Shown here in pieces: positions 10,494 through 20,700 of a stretch of DNA of 64,000 bases. The translations under genes and the position numbers were made by a program. How positions within the stretch are numbered: position 1 is the stretch's first letter; each line of letters starts with the position of its first letter. Location: assembly GCA_963921195.1 (NCBI GenBank), contig OY992538.1:5475830-5539829 (forward strand), given 5' to 3'. This DNA comes from Pegoplata infirma (lineage: Eukaryota > Arthropoda > Insecta > Diptera > Anthomyiidae). The notes beneath the pieces are model-generated. The model was not told the DNA's origin and did not search any database. It was given only the letters and a program-made list of their open reading frames with translations.

Positions 10494-11039
10494 TATCGGC
10501 AATAAAGAATTTTACAAACACTTGACCTCGAGCTCAAATATTTTATGTCTTATTTATTTTTTTTAATATTTGTACTTGTCCATACCTCTAGTGATAGCAA
10601 ATGAAAGAGGAGGATCTCTCCTAATTTTCCCATTTTATTATTATTACATATCAGGAAAATGGAGGTAAATTACATCCTTTCAAAAATGTATCCTTCAAAA
10701 TCACATCCTTTTATCCTGATAACGCAAAATAAAAAATAGAAAAATTATGGGAGATCCTACATTTAACATTTAAAACTTTCAAGTCCTTTTAAAAGGAAAC
10801 AGGATCACGAAATGAAAAACTTTAAATGCAGTTTTGCTCCATTTGATCTCTACATTCAGACGTATATCAACCGGTTCATGTTTAATATTGGCTGTCGGAC
10901 GGTGTTATAATCTACATTCTAAACTTCTAGTCCTAGCTTTAGTGGTTTAAGCTGTGCGATGATGAATGTGTATGTTAGTCAAGCTAGAGCAATCTCAAAA
11001 TACAATGAAAGGTTTTGTCAATTCCCTGCGGTAAAATTA

Positions 11040-11170
11040 TGGCTTTCGATCCGAAATCATCTATTCAGTGACGGGTGAAAATTGAACTTATCACTAAACT
11101 GTCTCAAAACTACTTATCCCGTGACCGGAGACACATATCAAAATATTACGAGAACAAGCCCCGAAAAAAA
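11040..11170 (+). repeat. Dispersed repeat with TATCCCGTGACCGGAGACA
   Basis: The words GTGACGGGTGAAAATTGAAC, TTATCACT and ACTTATCCCGTGACCGGAG recur in the same order at about 39455-39610 (GTGACAGATGAAAATTAGAC, TTATCACT, CTTATTCCGTGACCGGAGAC). It is probably a fragment of an unidentified transposon; no ends were found. Confidence 0.6.
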
Positions 11171-11485
11171 AAATTAAAAATTTTCTAAAGCCCCACTTAC
11201 AATTTCGTTTGCGGTTTGAAGTTAAGAATTTCATTAAAAAATGATTTTAGAAAAAAAAAATTCAAAAATTTTTAAAAAATTTTTAAATCCCAGTGAAAAA
11301 TGTTTTTAATAATTTTTTTTTTATATTTTAAAACGCAATAAATTTATATCAATTATTACCTTATACCTTGAAAATACCTTGTACAAATAAGTGACACCCT
11401 AAGTCTGTACTAAATTCTTTGTTTCAGTTTTTTTTTTTATATGACTGTTTAATTTATTTTTTTTTTTTTTGGTTTTCGATTGTAC

Positions 11486-11680
11486 CTGATGTGAATGTTG
11501 GCCATTGCAAACACCACCACTGCATACACCCGTACCGGGTACTTTCAATTGTTCATGTTTATAGTCCGGTTGATAAGGCAACAGCATACGAATTTTACCC
11601 CAACGATTGAAGAATAACGCAATAGCACCAGCCCAAACCATTAATACTATCAGTACAATACCAATTTCGACACCTCGTAT
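11486..11680 (-). CDS. Exon with transmembrane helix and start of cytoplasmic tail, FNIII membrane protein
   Basis: This is a 195-nt, phase 0-0 exon. On the minus strand the acceptor reads TTTTTTAG before ATACGAGG, and the donor follows CATCAG as GTACAATC. The translation opens with IRGVE, then the hydrophobic helix IGIVLIVLMVWAGAIALFF, then a basic juxtamembrane NRWGKIRMLLPYQPDYKHEQ and a segment with paired CSGGVC cysteines. The hydrophobic run followed by basic residues gives a type I topology with the FNIII part outside. The exon joins in frame to 11988-12178. The tail must continue in an exon beyond 11486 that I could not find. I do not recognise the exact gene. Confidence 0.8.
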
Positions 11681-11987
11681 CTAAAAAACGGGGAAAGAGA
11701 AGGAGTAAAGACCAAAAAAAAAAAAGAAAGAAGGAGAAAAAATACAAACAAAATATTAAGCCGTCACATATCATCATGATGTACGAATAGATAACAATAA
11801 AAACAAACAAGACAAAAACAAAAAAAAATATAAATAATACTTTATGTGAACAATATTGCTAACATACAAACCATGCTGCTGCTGTTGTTGTTTCTTTATA
11901 TACAACAGCAGCTAAACAAGACACGCACTAAAATTACCAAAAAAAAAAATAAAACTGAAATAAAGAAAAAATTTAACATTTACATAC

Positions 11988-12178
11988 CGTTGGCAATTCC
12001 CTATGTGTACCATGTGATAATGAATTGGTTGCGGTTGATGTGACACCATCTTCACTACCATTTCCACTAGAACGTCCACTAAAGTTTGTTGCTCCTTCTA
12101 TACCAAGTACACCTCCGGCTAGTACACCTGCACCCCCAGCGACATTTGTTAAATCTTGTGTAAATGCTTTTGGCAAAT
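11988..12178 (-). CDS. Exon coding the Gly/Ser/Thr-rich extracellular stalk of the FNIII membrane protein
   Basis: This is a 191-nt exon with acceptor TTTAG before ATTTGCC and donor CCAACG/GTATGTAA. It begins with the last two bases of a split codon and ends on a complete codon, so it joins in frame to both neighbours. It encodes DLPKAFTQDLTN, a glycine-rich run (AGGAGVLAGGVLG) and a Ser/Thr/Asn/Gly-rich segment ending HGTHRELPT. This is a low-complexity spacer between the FNIII fold and the membrane helix, with several Asn/Ser/Thr sites that could carry glycans. Its higher GC stands out from the surrounding AT-rich sequence. Confidence 0.78.
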
Positions 12179-12289
12179 CTAAACATATGTTTTTTGTTGT
12201 TTGGTGTTTAATTGTATTAGAAAAAGTAAATTTACTAAAGCTGTGTTTGGGTTGTCTTTAATTAATTATCATAATTAGAGTTCATTTAC

Positions 12290-12429
12290 CTAGTGTTCTA
12301 AATATTATTTGTCGACTGCGATACTTTTTACCCAGCCATACGGCTGTTACAGCAATTGAATATTGTGTGCCCGGTGTTAGACGATCCAGTATGATTGCTT
12401 CACTATTGCCGGCCACATCCTGCATAACC
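12290..12429 (-). CDS. Exon coding the C-terminal half of a fibronectin type III domain
   Basis: This is a 140-nt exon; the acceptor reads TTACAG before GGTTATGC, and the donor follows ACACTAG as GTAAATGA. One base at each end belongs to split codons. The protein reads VMQDVAGNSEAIILDRL, then TPGTQYSIAVTAVWLG, then KKYRSRQIIFRTL. L-x-PGT-x-Y-x-I-x-V-T-A-V is the hallmark E-F strand block of FNIII domains, and the S..I.FRTL ending is the G strand. The N-terminal half must lie in an exon further right, past transposon-filled sequence. The protein is probably a cell-surface adhesion or receptor-like molecule; partner and function are unknown. Confidence 0.82.
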
Positions 12430-12894
12430 CTGTAACTTAAATTAATTCAATTACCACTCAATGCTTTTCACTACGTACGCGAATAAATTTTGTTACAAAT
12501 TATTTTTTAAATTTAATATTTTTTTTTTTATTAATTAGATCCATTAAATGTTTTTAGGGCTAATCATATTATATGTGTTAGTTATGTGTTGCATTTGTCT
12601 TACAGGCGTATGATTCATATACAATTATTTATTTAAATAATACTCATGCGTCGTGTAGTACACCATTTTTTGAATCTTTTGTAAATAACTATTAGGTTGC
12701 ATTTTTCGAATTTTAAAATCGTCGGGGTCGGAAAAGTTTCCTTTTACGGTTAAAATTAACACACAAAAAATATTGGACCTGTAGGTCATTGTCCTTGGGT
12801 TCCTTTTTTGACTTGACATTCGGAAAGTTCTGCACAAAGTGAAAGTTTTATTGATTAATATTTGGACATTGCTGAAAAAGTGTTTTTATAAAAA

Positions 12895-13340
12895 AACAAG
12901 TAAAAAAGTTAAATTCGGCCTTGCCGAATGTAGTGATACCCTCCACAATTTCAAAAAGATTATTGCAAAAAACTTTATTTAAAAGGAAATTACTTTTGAA
13001 AATAAAAAAAAAAAAATTTTAAATTTCCGCGAAAAAAATTTTGGTAAAAAAAATTCCGCAATTTTTTTGTCAAAAATATGTTCGAACTTGTTTAAATACC
13101 ATTTAGTGTTCAATTATTTTCACATATGTCAACCAGAAGCCGAATTAAAGCATTTTGTATTTTTAGGTTATGTTGAATGTACTGAAATTTTTGAGGTGTG
13201 CTTACATTTTCATTCATAACTTTTGAACCGCTGAACCGATATCGCTCAAATGCAATACCAAACTTCTCGGGAGAACTTCCAACAAATATGTTAAGTTTCA
13301 GTCATCTCTGTGCAATATTTTATCCGTGACAGCATTTTCC

Positions 13341-13378
<38 letters not shown>

Positions 13379-13517
13379 GGACATCGCTAGAATGTCTTAA
13401 AATCGATCGGGCATCATGAATATATATACTTTATGGGGTCCCAGACCGATATTTCGATGAGTTACAAACGGAATGACAAACTTATATATACCCTCTATCA
13501 CTAAGTGGAGGGTATAA
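12895..13517 (+). mobile_element. INE (DINE-1/Helentron-like) element, full length
   Basis: Starts ACAAGTAAAAAAGTTAAATT followed by the small hairpin TTCGGCCTTGCCGAA and a TACCCTCCACA segment. It has an interior TTTTGAACCGCTGAACCGAT, a (GACA)n tract (13341-13380), GGACATCGCTAGAA, TATATACTTTATGGGG and CGGAATGACAAACTT, and ends GTGGAGGGTATAAAA. Fly INE/DINE-1 elements share the GACA-type microsatellite and the CATCGCTAGATCGACTT and TATACTTTATGGGGTC words. Assignment to that group is from recall, not a search. Confidence 0.75.
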
Positions 13518-13904
13518 AAAAAAACTAAATACATCATTTTAAGACGTGACCAATCAAAAATATCCTTCTGAATTTTCCATATTTGTTTACCTTTTTTCTA
13601 TTCTTGATTTTTTTTTTTTTTTTTAATTTTCTAAGTTTTGGTAATTTTTCTAAATTTTTCTGAATTGTTTGATTTTATTTTCAATTTTACTGACAATTAT
13701 TGCTCAGGCTCTAATTATAATTATGTATTATAATTTTCTGATTTGTTATATATGGTTTTGAATTGACAAATTCGTAAAAAACGAGTAAAAAACGACTTAG
13801 CACAATCAAAACGCTTAGACTATTTTGAATATATTTATATACAAATTAATTTTAGTGCGAAAACTATGTTTTTAGTGATTTTAATTTTTTATCTGTCTGT
13901 TAAA

Positions 13905-14386
13905 ATGGTGATCCCGGCCAAAATATTACACAGAGATGACTGTTATTTAACAAATATACTTGTTATTGCTTTTAGAAAATTGGTATTGTATTTGGGCAAT
14001 ATCGGTTTAGCGGTTCAAAAGTTACAAGCGAAAATGTAATGACACCTCGAAATTTTAATACACCTACAAATTCAAAACTCTTTTACTCGGCTTTTGGTAA
14101 ACATATGCGAACAGAATTAGGTACCGAATGGTATTTAATCAAATACAAATATTAATAAAAATTGCGTCGACTTTTTTATCAATATTTTTTTTTTTTGTAA
14201 AAAAACAAAAATAATAAATTTTTCCAAATTAATTTTTTCTATTTATTTTTTTCTATTTATTTTTTTCATTTTCATTAAAAATTTTTTTAACAACTTTTTT
14301 TCACCAATTTTTTTTTCATGTAAAATTTTTTACAAGAAATATCAATACATTCGGCAAGGCCGATTTTAAATTTTTTGCTTGTTTAA
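13905..14386 (-). mobile_element. INE element, truncated, inverted relative to its neighbour
   Basis: Read on the minus strand it begins ACAAGCAAAAAATTTAAAAT, then the hairpin TCGGCCTTGCCGAA, and follows the same internal order as 12895-13517 (GCCGAGTAAAAG, then CGCTAAACCGATA). It stops near the TTTGGCCGGGATCACC segment, before the microsatellite. With the copy at 12895 it forms a wide inverted pair. Confidence 0.7.
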
Positions 14387-14939
14387 ATTATAGAATCAAA
14401 ATTCCGACTACACCATTTAAAGATGTAATTAGAAAAAGATCAATTGTAATTCGAAGATTCCATTTGTAATTCGAAAGTGCCATTTGTGAATTCGAAGATT
14501 CCAATTGTAACTAATAAAAAATCAACTGTAATCCGAAATAGATCAATTGTAATCCGAAAAACATCAATTGTATTTTGAAAGAGATCAATTGTAATTTAAA
14601 CAAGTAAAAGTGTTAAATTCGGCTGTGCCGAATCTTTTATACCCTCCTACACGTTAAAAAATTAAAAAAAAAATTTTAGGGGCGGCTTTTTTTTTGGTGG
14701 GGGGCGGTATCAGCGTAGTCGGAAGGGTACACATTTGCACAGCAATTATTTGTTTATAATATTTACGCTTACATAATACATTTTTTTATCGTTATTTTTA
14801 TTATTTTCTATAACCACGCCCCCAAAAACGGGGCGGACTGAAAAAATCGAATTTCCTAGCTCTTTCGATTTGGACTTCATCGTGGTTTCTACAGACGGAC
14901 GGACATTGTCTTAGATTCTATCATGGGTCAATAATATAT

Positions 14940-15195
14940 CGTTGGCTTAGTCGGCAAATCTGTCAAGTCCTTTTTTAATTTTTCATTTTAGAAGAGACAA
15001 AAAATTTTCTAACTTTTTTTTAGGTTGACTTTTTTTAAGTTTATAAACGTAATTTTCTTCTTTAGGTTAGCTGATTTATATTTGTATTTATAATTTTTTT
15101 TTCACGTGATGTATTTTGAGCTACACAATACATACTATATTAAAATCTTAATGTTTATCAAAATGGACTTTACAGATTTGCCGACTAAGCCAACG
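14940..15195. mobile_element. 256-bp MITE with CGTTGGCTTAGTCGGC ends
   Basis: Inverted repeats of about 31 bp with one mismatch start CGTTGGCTTAGTCGGCAAAT and end with the reverse complement. ATATAT lies on both sides. Because the target is an AT repeat, the true duplication could be 2 to 6 bp. It is inserted in the TATATA stretch of the INE. Confidence 0.85.
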
Positions 15196-15243
15196 ATATA
15201 TACTTTTTGGGGTCCTCGATCAATATTTCGTATGTAATACACG

Positions 15244-16848
15244 CAGGCGCGGATCCAGCACTTCGGTTTGGGTGGTGGGGAAATTCTTTTTTTTGACTAA
15301 AAAAAAAATTTTTGTAGGGAGCCTCAGGTAGGATTTGAATCATTAAGGTCAAGTTAAGGTTTTTTAGTATTCAACTGTTATTTATTATGATTTTTTCTAT
15401 AGAAACATTTTAAAATTTTAAAAATTTATCCCTATAAAGAAAACTTAAGAAATGTTTGATTTTTTTAAAAATGTCTCTTTAAGAAATTTTTAGGTTCTAA
15501 AGCATTTTTCTGACAGAAACAAAACAAGATTCTGACACAATTTTCCAAAAGAAAATAAGTCTAATTTGAGATATGTTTATTCAAAAAAAGTTTTCTAATT
15601 TTACAATTTTTCTGAGTTATTTGTTTACAGAGAAATTTTATGATTCGGAGACATTATACCAATAGAAAATTTTTAAATTCTGATACAATTTTACATATGT
15701 ATGTAAAAAATTCTCATATACTTTTTCAATTCTCCTGACATTTTTCTATAGAAAAAATATAGTTTTCTGAAACACTTTTCCTTAGAAAAAGTCTAAGATT
15801 CTCAAGCAATTTCAATATTTTCGTAAGAGAAATTAAAAAAATGTTCATTAAAAACTATATAAGATTCTAAAACATTTTTCTTATAGAAGAGGTCTCAGCT
15901 TCTAAAACATTTTTCTTATAGAAAATGTCTCAGCTTCTTAGACATTTTTCCTATGGAAAAAGTTTTAGAGTCTCAGTCTCAGAAATTTTTCCTACAGAAA
16001 AAGTCTTAGACTTTGGGACATTTTTTATGTAAATAAAAAAGAATTTGAATCTCAGACCTTTTCTCAGATTCTGAGATTCCCAAAATTCTTAGAACCTAAG
16101 GCGTTTTTTTTTGTAGAAAAATTCTTAGATTCTGAGTTATTTTTCCTATGGAACAGTTAATTGATTTTAGATTCTAGAACATTTTTTTTAATATTAAAAC
16201 ACAAATTCTGTGACATTTTTCCCATCGAAAAAATCTTAAATTTTTTTTTAGGATTCTAAGACTTTTTTTCAATAGAAAAGGTCTCAGAACCCTTAGATCT
16301 TTCTAATATAAATAATCTCAGATCCTTAGACATTTTTAGACATTCGTAAATAGAAAAAATCTTAGATTCCAATTTTTCATGAGATTCTTGAAAATTTTAG
16401 ATAAAATTCTGACATGATTTATTTTTCTCTTTCCTTTTTACCTAGAAGAATTGTCAAATTTCCAATATAAAAAAACCTCAGATTTTTGCTATAGAAAAGT
16501 TGTTAGATTTTTCCTATATATACTGACACAATTATAAGATTTTTCATATAGAAAAATTCTAAGAAAAATTCTCAATTTTTGCAATGGAAAAATTCCCAAA
16601 TTTTTTGTCTAGAAAAAATTACAAAATTTTTTTCTATTGAAAAATTCTTAAGACATTTATCCTTTAGAAAAATTTTAAGATTCGTTGACATTTTTCATAG
16701 AAAAAAATCATTTTCTTTTCTCTTTTCCCACTCCTTTTCTTTTTTTTCTTTCCTTTCTTTTTTTTTTCTTTTTTTCCTTTTTTTTCGAATTCGGTTTGGG
16801 GGAGGGAATTTCCTTTCCCCACAACCTCCCCCCGTGGATCCGCGCCTG
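15244..16848. mobile_element. Non-autonomous hAT element, 1.6 kb, 8-bp target duplication
   Basis: Ends are CAGGCGCGGATCCAG and, on the right, GTGGATCCGCGCCTG. The perfect 8-bp direct repeat AATACACG flanks it at 15236-15243 and 16849-16856. CAG-type termini and 8-bp duplications define hAT elements. The interior is a diverged tandem array built on TTTTTCTATAGAAAAA and TTAGATTCTGAGAC words, the same words as the 35-bp satellite at 58500-60710. No transposase is visible. The right subterminal part is pyrimidine-rich. Confidence 0.88.
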
Positions 16849-16995
16849 AATACACGGAATGACAAAGTGAGTATACCCCCATACTGTGGTTGGAGGGACA
16901 ACATAAATTGTTAGTCGAAATAGTTCAATTGTAATTTGAAAAAGATCAATTGCAATTCGAAATATATCGATTGTAATTCGAAAAAGATCAATGTA

Positions 16996-17214
16996 GGGGC
17001 ATGTCACAGACTCAATTCCGTTCGGATTTGGAATAAGTGGTTTACTCATAAAACGCAAAACGAATATTTTTTTCGGAATGAAATCACTTTCAAAAATCAA
17101 AGTGGAATTGAATTGCATAAATGTGGTTTCATTCCGAAAAAAATATTCGATTTGTCCTTAACGCGTAAACCACTTATTGCACTTCCGAACGGAATTGAGT
17201 CTGTGACATGCCCC
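16996..17214. mobile_element. 219-bp MITE with GGGGCATGTCACAGAC ends, 3-bp duplication
   Basis: The ends are inverted over about 48 bp, starting GGGGCATGTCACAGACTCAA. GTA is directly repeated on both sides (16993-16995 and 17215-17217). The 3-bp duplication and G-rich terminus recall PIF/Harbinger elements, but GTA is not their usual TWA, so this is tentative. It is inserted in the 21-bp minisatellite. Confidence 0.78.
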
Positions 17215-18220
17215 GTAATTCAAAGATTTCAATTTTAATTCGAAAAATATTAATTATTATTCGAAAAAGATCAATTGTTATTCGAAAAAGATCAATTGTA
17301 ATTCGAAAAAATCAATTGTAACTCGAAAAAGATGAATTGTAATTCAAAGATTGCTATTTTAATTCGAAAAATATAAACTGAATTACCATTGATCTTTTTC
17401 GAATTACAATTGATCCTTGTTGAATTAAAATTAATCTATTAAAGTTGTTTTATAATTAAAATTAATCTATTTTGAATTACAACTGATCTTTTTCGAATTA
17501 CAATTGATCTTTTTCGAGATCAATCTCTTTTGAGTTACAATTGATCTTTTTCGAATTAAAATGGATCTTTTTCGAATTACAATTGGAATATTCAAATTAC
17601 AATTGATATATTTTTTAAAGTACAGTTGATCGTTTTCGAATAACAATTGATCTTTTTTGAACTACAATTGGAATAAAATGGAAACAAATGGAATTTTCGA
17701 ATAACAAATAGAACCTTAGAATTACAAATGAAGTTTTTGATTTACAAAGAAAATCTTTGAATTACAAGTAAAGTCTTCGGATTACAATTGATCTTTTTTG
17801 AATTACATCTGTAAATAATGGAGAATACAAAAAAAAAAATTGGAAATTCTAAATTTTAAACTTTTTTTAAGTAAATTAATTTTTTGAAACAGCGGCCTAT
17901 AACTTGTTTTTTTCTGAGTTTTCAAATTTTCCTGTGTTTGTCTAATTTTTTAAAATTTTTCCAGAAATATGCAAATTTGTTCTAAATTTTATATATTTCG
18001 CAAACTTTCTTGATTTTTTATAAATTTTTTTTAATCGTAAAGTCACACTTCGATCTTCATGAAATTATTTTTATCCGATAAAGAAGGAAAAAATAAAGGA
18101 CAACTAAATACCCGAATTTCCTAGTGCAATATACGGCCATAGTAAGACATGTTTGTATCTTCTACTATGTATAAAAAAGTAAACTTTGAATAAAAATGCA
18201 CATTTGTATTAACATACTAA

Positions 18221-18335
18221 GGCCTTTATTCATAATACTTAAAGTGTACTTAAAGTAGGTTTATTTGACAAATATTCATGCAATATCAGTCAAATAAACC
18301 TACATTAGATTTAATTTACTTATTATGAATAGCCC
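18221..18335. repeat. Short palindromic MITE, 115 bp
   Basis: The left end GGCCTTTATTCATAATAC faces ACTTATTATGAATAGCCC on the right. Interior TAGGTTTATTTGAC pairs with GTCAAATAAACCTA around a loop of about 20 nt. No clear target duplication was seen. Confidence 0.65.
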
Positions 18336-18570
18336 AGTAATTATATAGCGTGAGTTATTTATAAATTTTGATTTATAAATATATTTTTGGAAACCCCGTT
18401 CATACGTCATATTGTCCCATAATTTCCAATTAGGCAAAAAAGTTAGTTCAAAGCACAACTTTATAAATAGTTTTGTTCTAATTACACTAACTTTCACAAA
18501 GATATGAATATAAATTATTAATATGGCACATTTAAGAGCAAATGTCCAGTTAGAAAAAAATAACACCGTG

Positions 18571-19000
18571 TATCCGTCCGTCTGTCTGTGGAAAGCACGA
18601 TACAGTCCAAACTAAAAGAACTACCCTCCTAAAGTTAGTCACGAATATCTTATAGTCATAGGCTGGTTAAGTTCGGATATGGGAAAAATCGAACAAGGGG
18701 AAAATAGTTTTCCCTTAAAAATCCAAACCAAACACTAAAAAACCACTAGTTTTGTATGTTTTTTTTTTAATTTTTGTTAAACAAATAAATCATTTTTGTG
18801 GCAGAAGTAGCTCAAGGTCCTGCACTGTACCTGTACCCATGGCGTTAAAGATTTAATTTTTTCGGCTTGCCCCATTTTGTGGGCGTGGAAATAAATAAAT
18901 GCTTTAATAATGACAAAATTGTAAATTTATTGTAAAACAGCAGATATTTTATATGGAAAGTACCAAATTATACATGTCCAAAGTGTGAATAAAATTAAAG
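18571..19000 (-). mobile_element. INE fragment (microsatellite to 5' part)
   Basis: Minus-strand homology with the INEs at 14599 and 34273: GTCCGTCCGTCTG-type microsatellite, ACGATACAGTCCAAA, GTTAAGTTCG, and a GGGCGTGG segment near 18880. Both ends are degraded, so limits are approximate. Confidence 0.6.
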
Positions 19001-19352
19001 AACTATGGCGTATAAGCAATATTTTATGTTTGTTAAACAAACACTTATACGTAATGTATGAACTACAAGTATGTCATTCATAGCTGTTATACATTAAAAA
19101 ATAAAATTAACCATTTGAGATCCTTACGGCTAGATTGTAATGTCAAATGTTTTACAAAACTACGACACTTGCACACACTTTATGTGTGTTTTTAAATAAT
19201 TATTCATTTTAAAATACTTGTTTATTTAGTTGTAAACGCTTAGGGCAAACTTATTAATTGAAGTTTAAATAGATTATAAATTGCAAAGAGTTGAATCATA
19301 TTTGTGGTACATATTCATATCTTGACCTTGTACTTTTTCAAATACACAAACT

Positions 19353-20192
19353 TTTTTTTATACCCTACACCACACTGTGGTACAGGGTATAATGAGTTTG
19401 TGCTGATGTTTGTAACTACCCGAAATATTGGTCCTAGACCCACTTTTAAGTATACCGATCGGCTTAGAATCACTTTTTGAGTCGATTTAGCGATGTCCGT
19501 CCGTCCGTCCGTCTGTCCGTCCGTCCGTCTGTCCATGTAAACGGTGTAAACACGATACAGGTCGCAATTCTTAATCAATTGACTTGAAATTTGAAACTTA
19601 AGCCTCTTTTGGCCCAAGGACGAAGCCTATTGAAATTAGAAAAAATCGGTCCATATTTAGACCTAGCCCCCATACAAAGGTCCTCTTTAGTTTTGGCTCA
19701 AATGACTCTAATAGACGCATTTTAACAGGTATCTATTCGAAATTTGGCAGGTAATCATGTTTTATCAACACAAATCACCATTCCAAATTTTAAAGAAATC
19801 GAACCAGTTCTTATTGTAGCCCCCATACAAACCACCTTCCCGATTTTCACATAAATCTCTCAAATTTCATGAAAATAGAAAATATTTAATTAAAATTCTG
19901 TTTGTGTATGTTAAACGCGTACTTTAATAACCTTATCAAATCTGATTATCATCGGACCATTTTTGGACTTAGGTCCCATGTGGAAATTTCGCCCGATATT
20001 CAGTTGAAGTGATTTATTGTCAACAAAAAGAAGCCTATTCCACTCAAATTTGATTAGTGAGTGCTTTTTACACTTATTAAAGATTTGACAAAATATAGAT
20101 CTAATCAGTCCATGTTTGAACTTGGGACCCATTTTCCGGGAAACTCTGGTGTAGGGTCGGTCTTGACCGACTATAATTTTCTTACTTGTTTT
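19353..20192 (-). mobile_element. INE element, divergent subfamily, about 840 bp
   Basis: On the minus strand it opens AAACAAGTAAGAAAATTATA, then GTCGGTCAAGACCGAC, the counterpart of the start hairpin. It closes with TACCCTGTACCACAGTGTGG and GTGTAGGGTATA. It has a GTCC/GTCT microsatellite on the plus strand (19494-19534). The middle (CCCCCATACAAA segments) differs from the other copies, so it is a separate subfamily. A piece of similar sequence sits within the element at 26790-27763. Confidence 0.7.
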
Positions 20193-20647
20193 AATTTAAA
20201 TTTGCTTTTAAATGTTTTATGTCCTTATGAGGGTAAAATGATTTAGGTAAAGATAAAAGTTCATATTTTCTGACAAATTTCACCTTCTTATATTGTATAC
20301 ATATTTAAAAGAAAAAAAAAATACTTTTAAACTAACCAGGAAGTGGGAGGTATCCCATGTATTAATTTTTAATATTTTATGAAATTTGCATATTTTGTGG
20401 AGAATAAAAAATCTTAGATCATCATGTCATATTTTTTTCACAAAAAATGTGTCTTGTGGCATGATAATATTTCATATATTTTACAAAAGTATGTACATTA
20501 AAACCCCCTTTTCAGTTTTTAATATTTTTGTGGCATACCAATGCCATTCAAAGCCGGTTTTATTTTCAACACGTAAATTTGCAAAAAAAACCAATATAAA
20601 TTTTACGAAAATTACAAAAACAAGTAGCCTTAGAATTGGTTTTCGAT

Positions 20648-20700
20648 AGTTAGCGTGTTTTCAACAAACAGACGAACGGGCATCACTAGATCGTTTTTTT
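20648..20700 (+). mobile_element. INE fragment at the edge of a larger element
   Basis: The words TTAGCGTGTTTTCAACA, CAGACGAACGGGCATC and ACTAGATCG match the microsatellite-proximal part of the INEs. Sequence resembling the next INE portion (TGATCAAGG, TATGAATAG) resumes at about 25625, so the element at 20705-25624 may have inserted into this INE. Confidence 0.5.

Larger units (their letters stand above)
10277..10553. mobile_element. Inverted-repeat element with GAGCTCGAGGTC flanks and hammerhead-like motifs
   Basis: Two near-identical arms of about 112 bp (10277-10388 and 10440-10553) surround a 51-bp loop. Each arm holds, from outside in, TTTGAGCTCGAGGTCAA, TTTATTGCCGATATTTCGC, a GTGT-rich hairpin, a CTGATGA complement and ATTCTCGAAAAAGTTTAC. 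Related sequence occurs at 30549-30978 and 39691-39775. It lies inside the ACACCGTCCGACA element, so it inserted later. No coding capacity. Confidence 0.8.
10056..10905. mobile_element. Inverted-repeat element with ACACCGTCCGACA ends
   Basis: The left end ACACCGTCCGACA at 10056 is matched exactly by its reverse complement ending at 10905. The inverted arms extend about 140 bp inward (for example CAGTTTTTCTTTTCGTGATC on the left, GATCACGAAATGAAAAAC on the right, and TCCTGTTTCC opposite GGAAACAGGA). A clear target duplication was not found. The interior holds another inverted-repeat element (10277-10553). Confidence 0.75.
14599..16903 (+). mobile_element. INE element split by two nested insertions
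   Basis: Opens AACAAGTAAAAGTGTTAAAT with hairpin TTCGGCTGTGCCGAA, then TTTTATACCCTCC. It reaches GACGGACGGACATTGTCTTA, is broken at an ATAT site by the element at 14940-15195, resumes ATATATACTTTTTGGGGTCC, is broken again by the hAT at 15244-16848 and resumes AATACACGGAATGACAAAG. It ends near GGTTGGAGGGACA. Removing both insertions restores a continuous INE. Confidence 0.75.
14410..17822. mobile_element. Foldback element with about 21-bp minisatellite arms, interrupted by an INE
   Basis: The outer ends are ACACCATTTAAAGATGTAAT and, inverted, GAATTACATCTGTAAATAAT. Both arms are tandem diverged units of about 21 bp (GATCAATTGTAATTCGAAAA) on the left and the reverse complement on the right from about 17385. 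The INE at 14599-16903 and a MITE at 16996-17214 sit inside. A partial copy with the same end is at 45820-46167. Confidence 0.75.

Noticed and set aside
12625..12837. Minus-strand open frame just upstream of the FNIII exons, beginning MCRTFRMSSQKR
   Set aside because: It could be taken for an upstream exon, but it has no FNIII-like pattern, no splice sites with the right phase that I could defend, and AT-driven composition.
13341..13380. (GACA)n tract as an independent microsatellite locus or CRISPR-like repeat
   Set aside because: It is the internal microsatellite of an INE element and recurs at the same position in other copies; no spacers exist.
16730..16790. Pyrimidine-rich tract as a branch-point/splice acceptor of a host exon
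   Set aside because: It lies inside the hAT element next to its right end and no coding frame follows.
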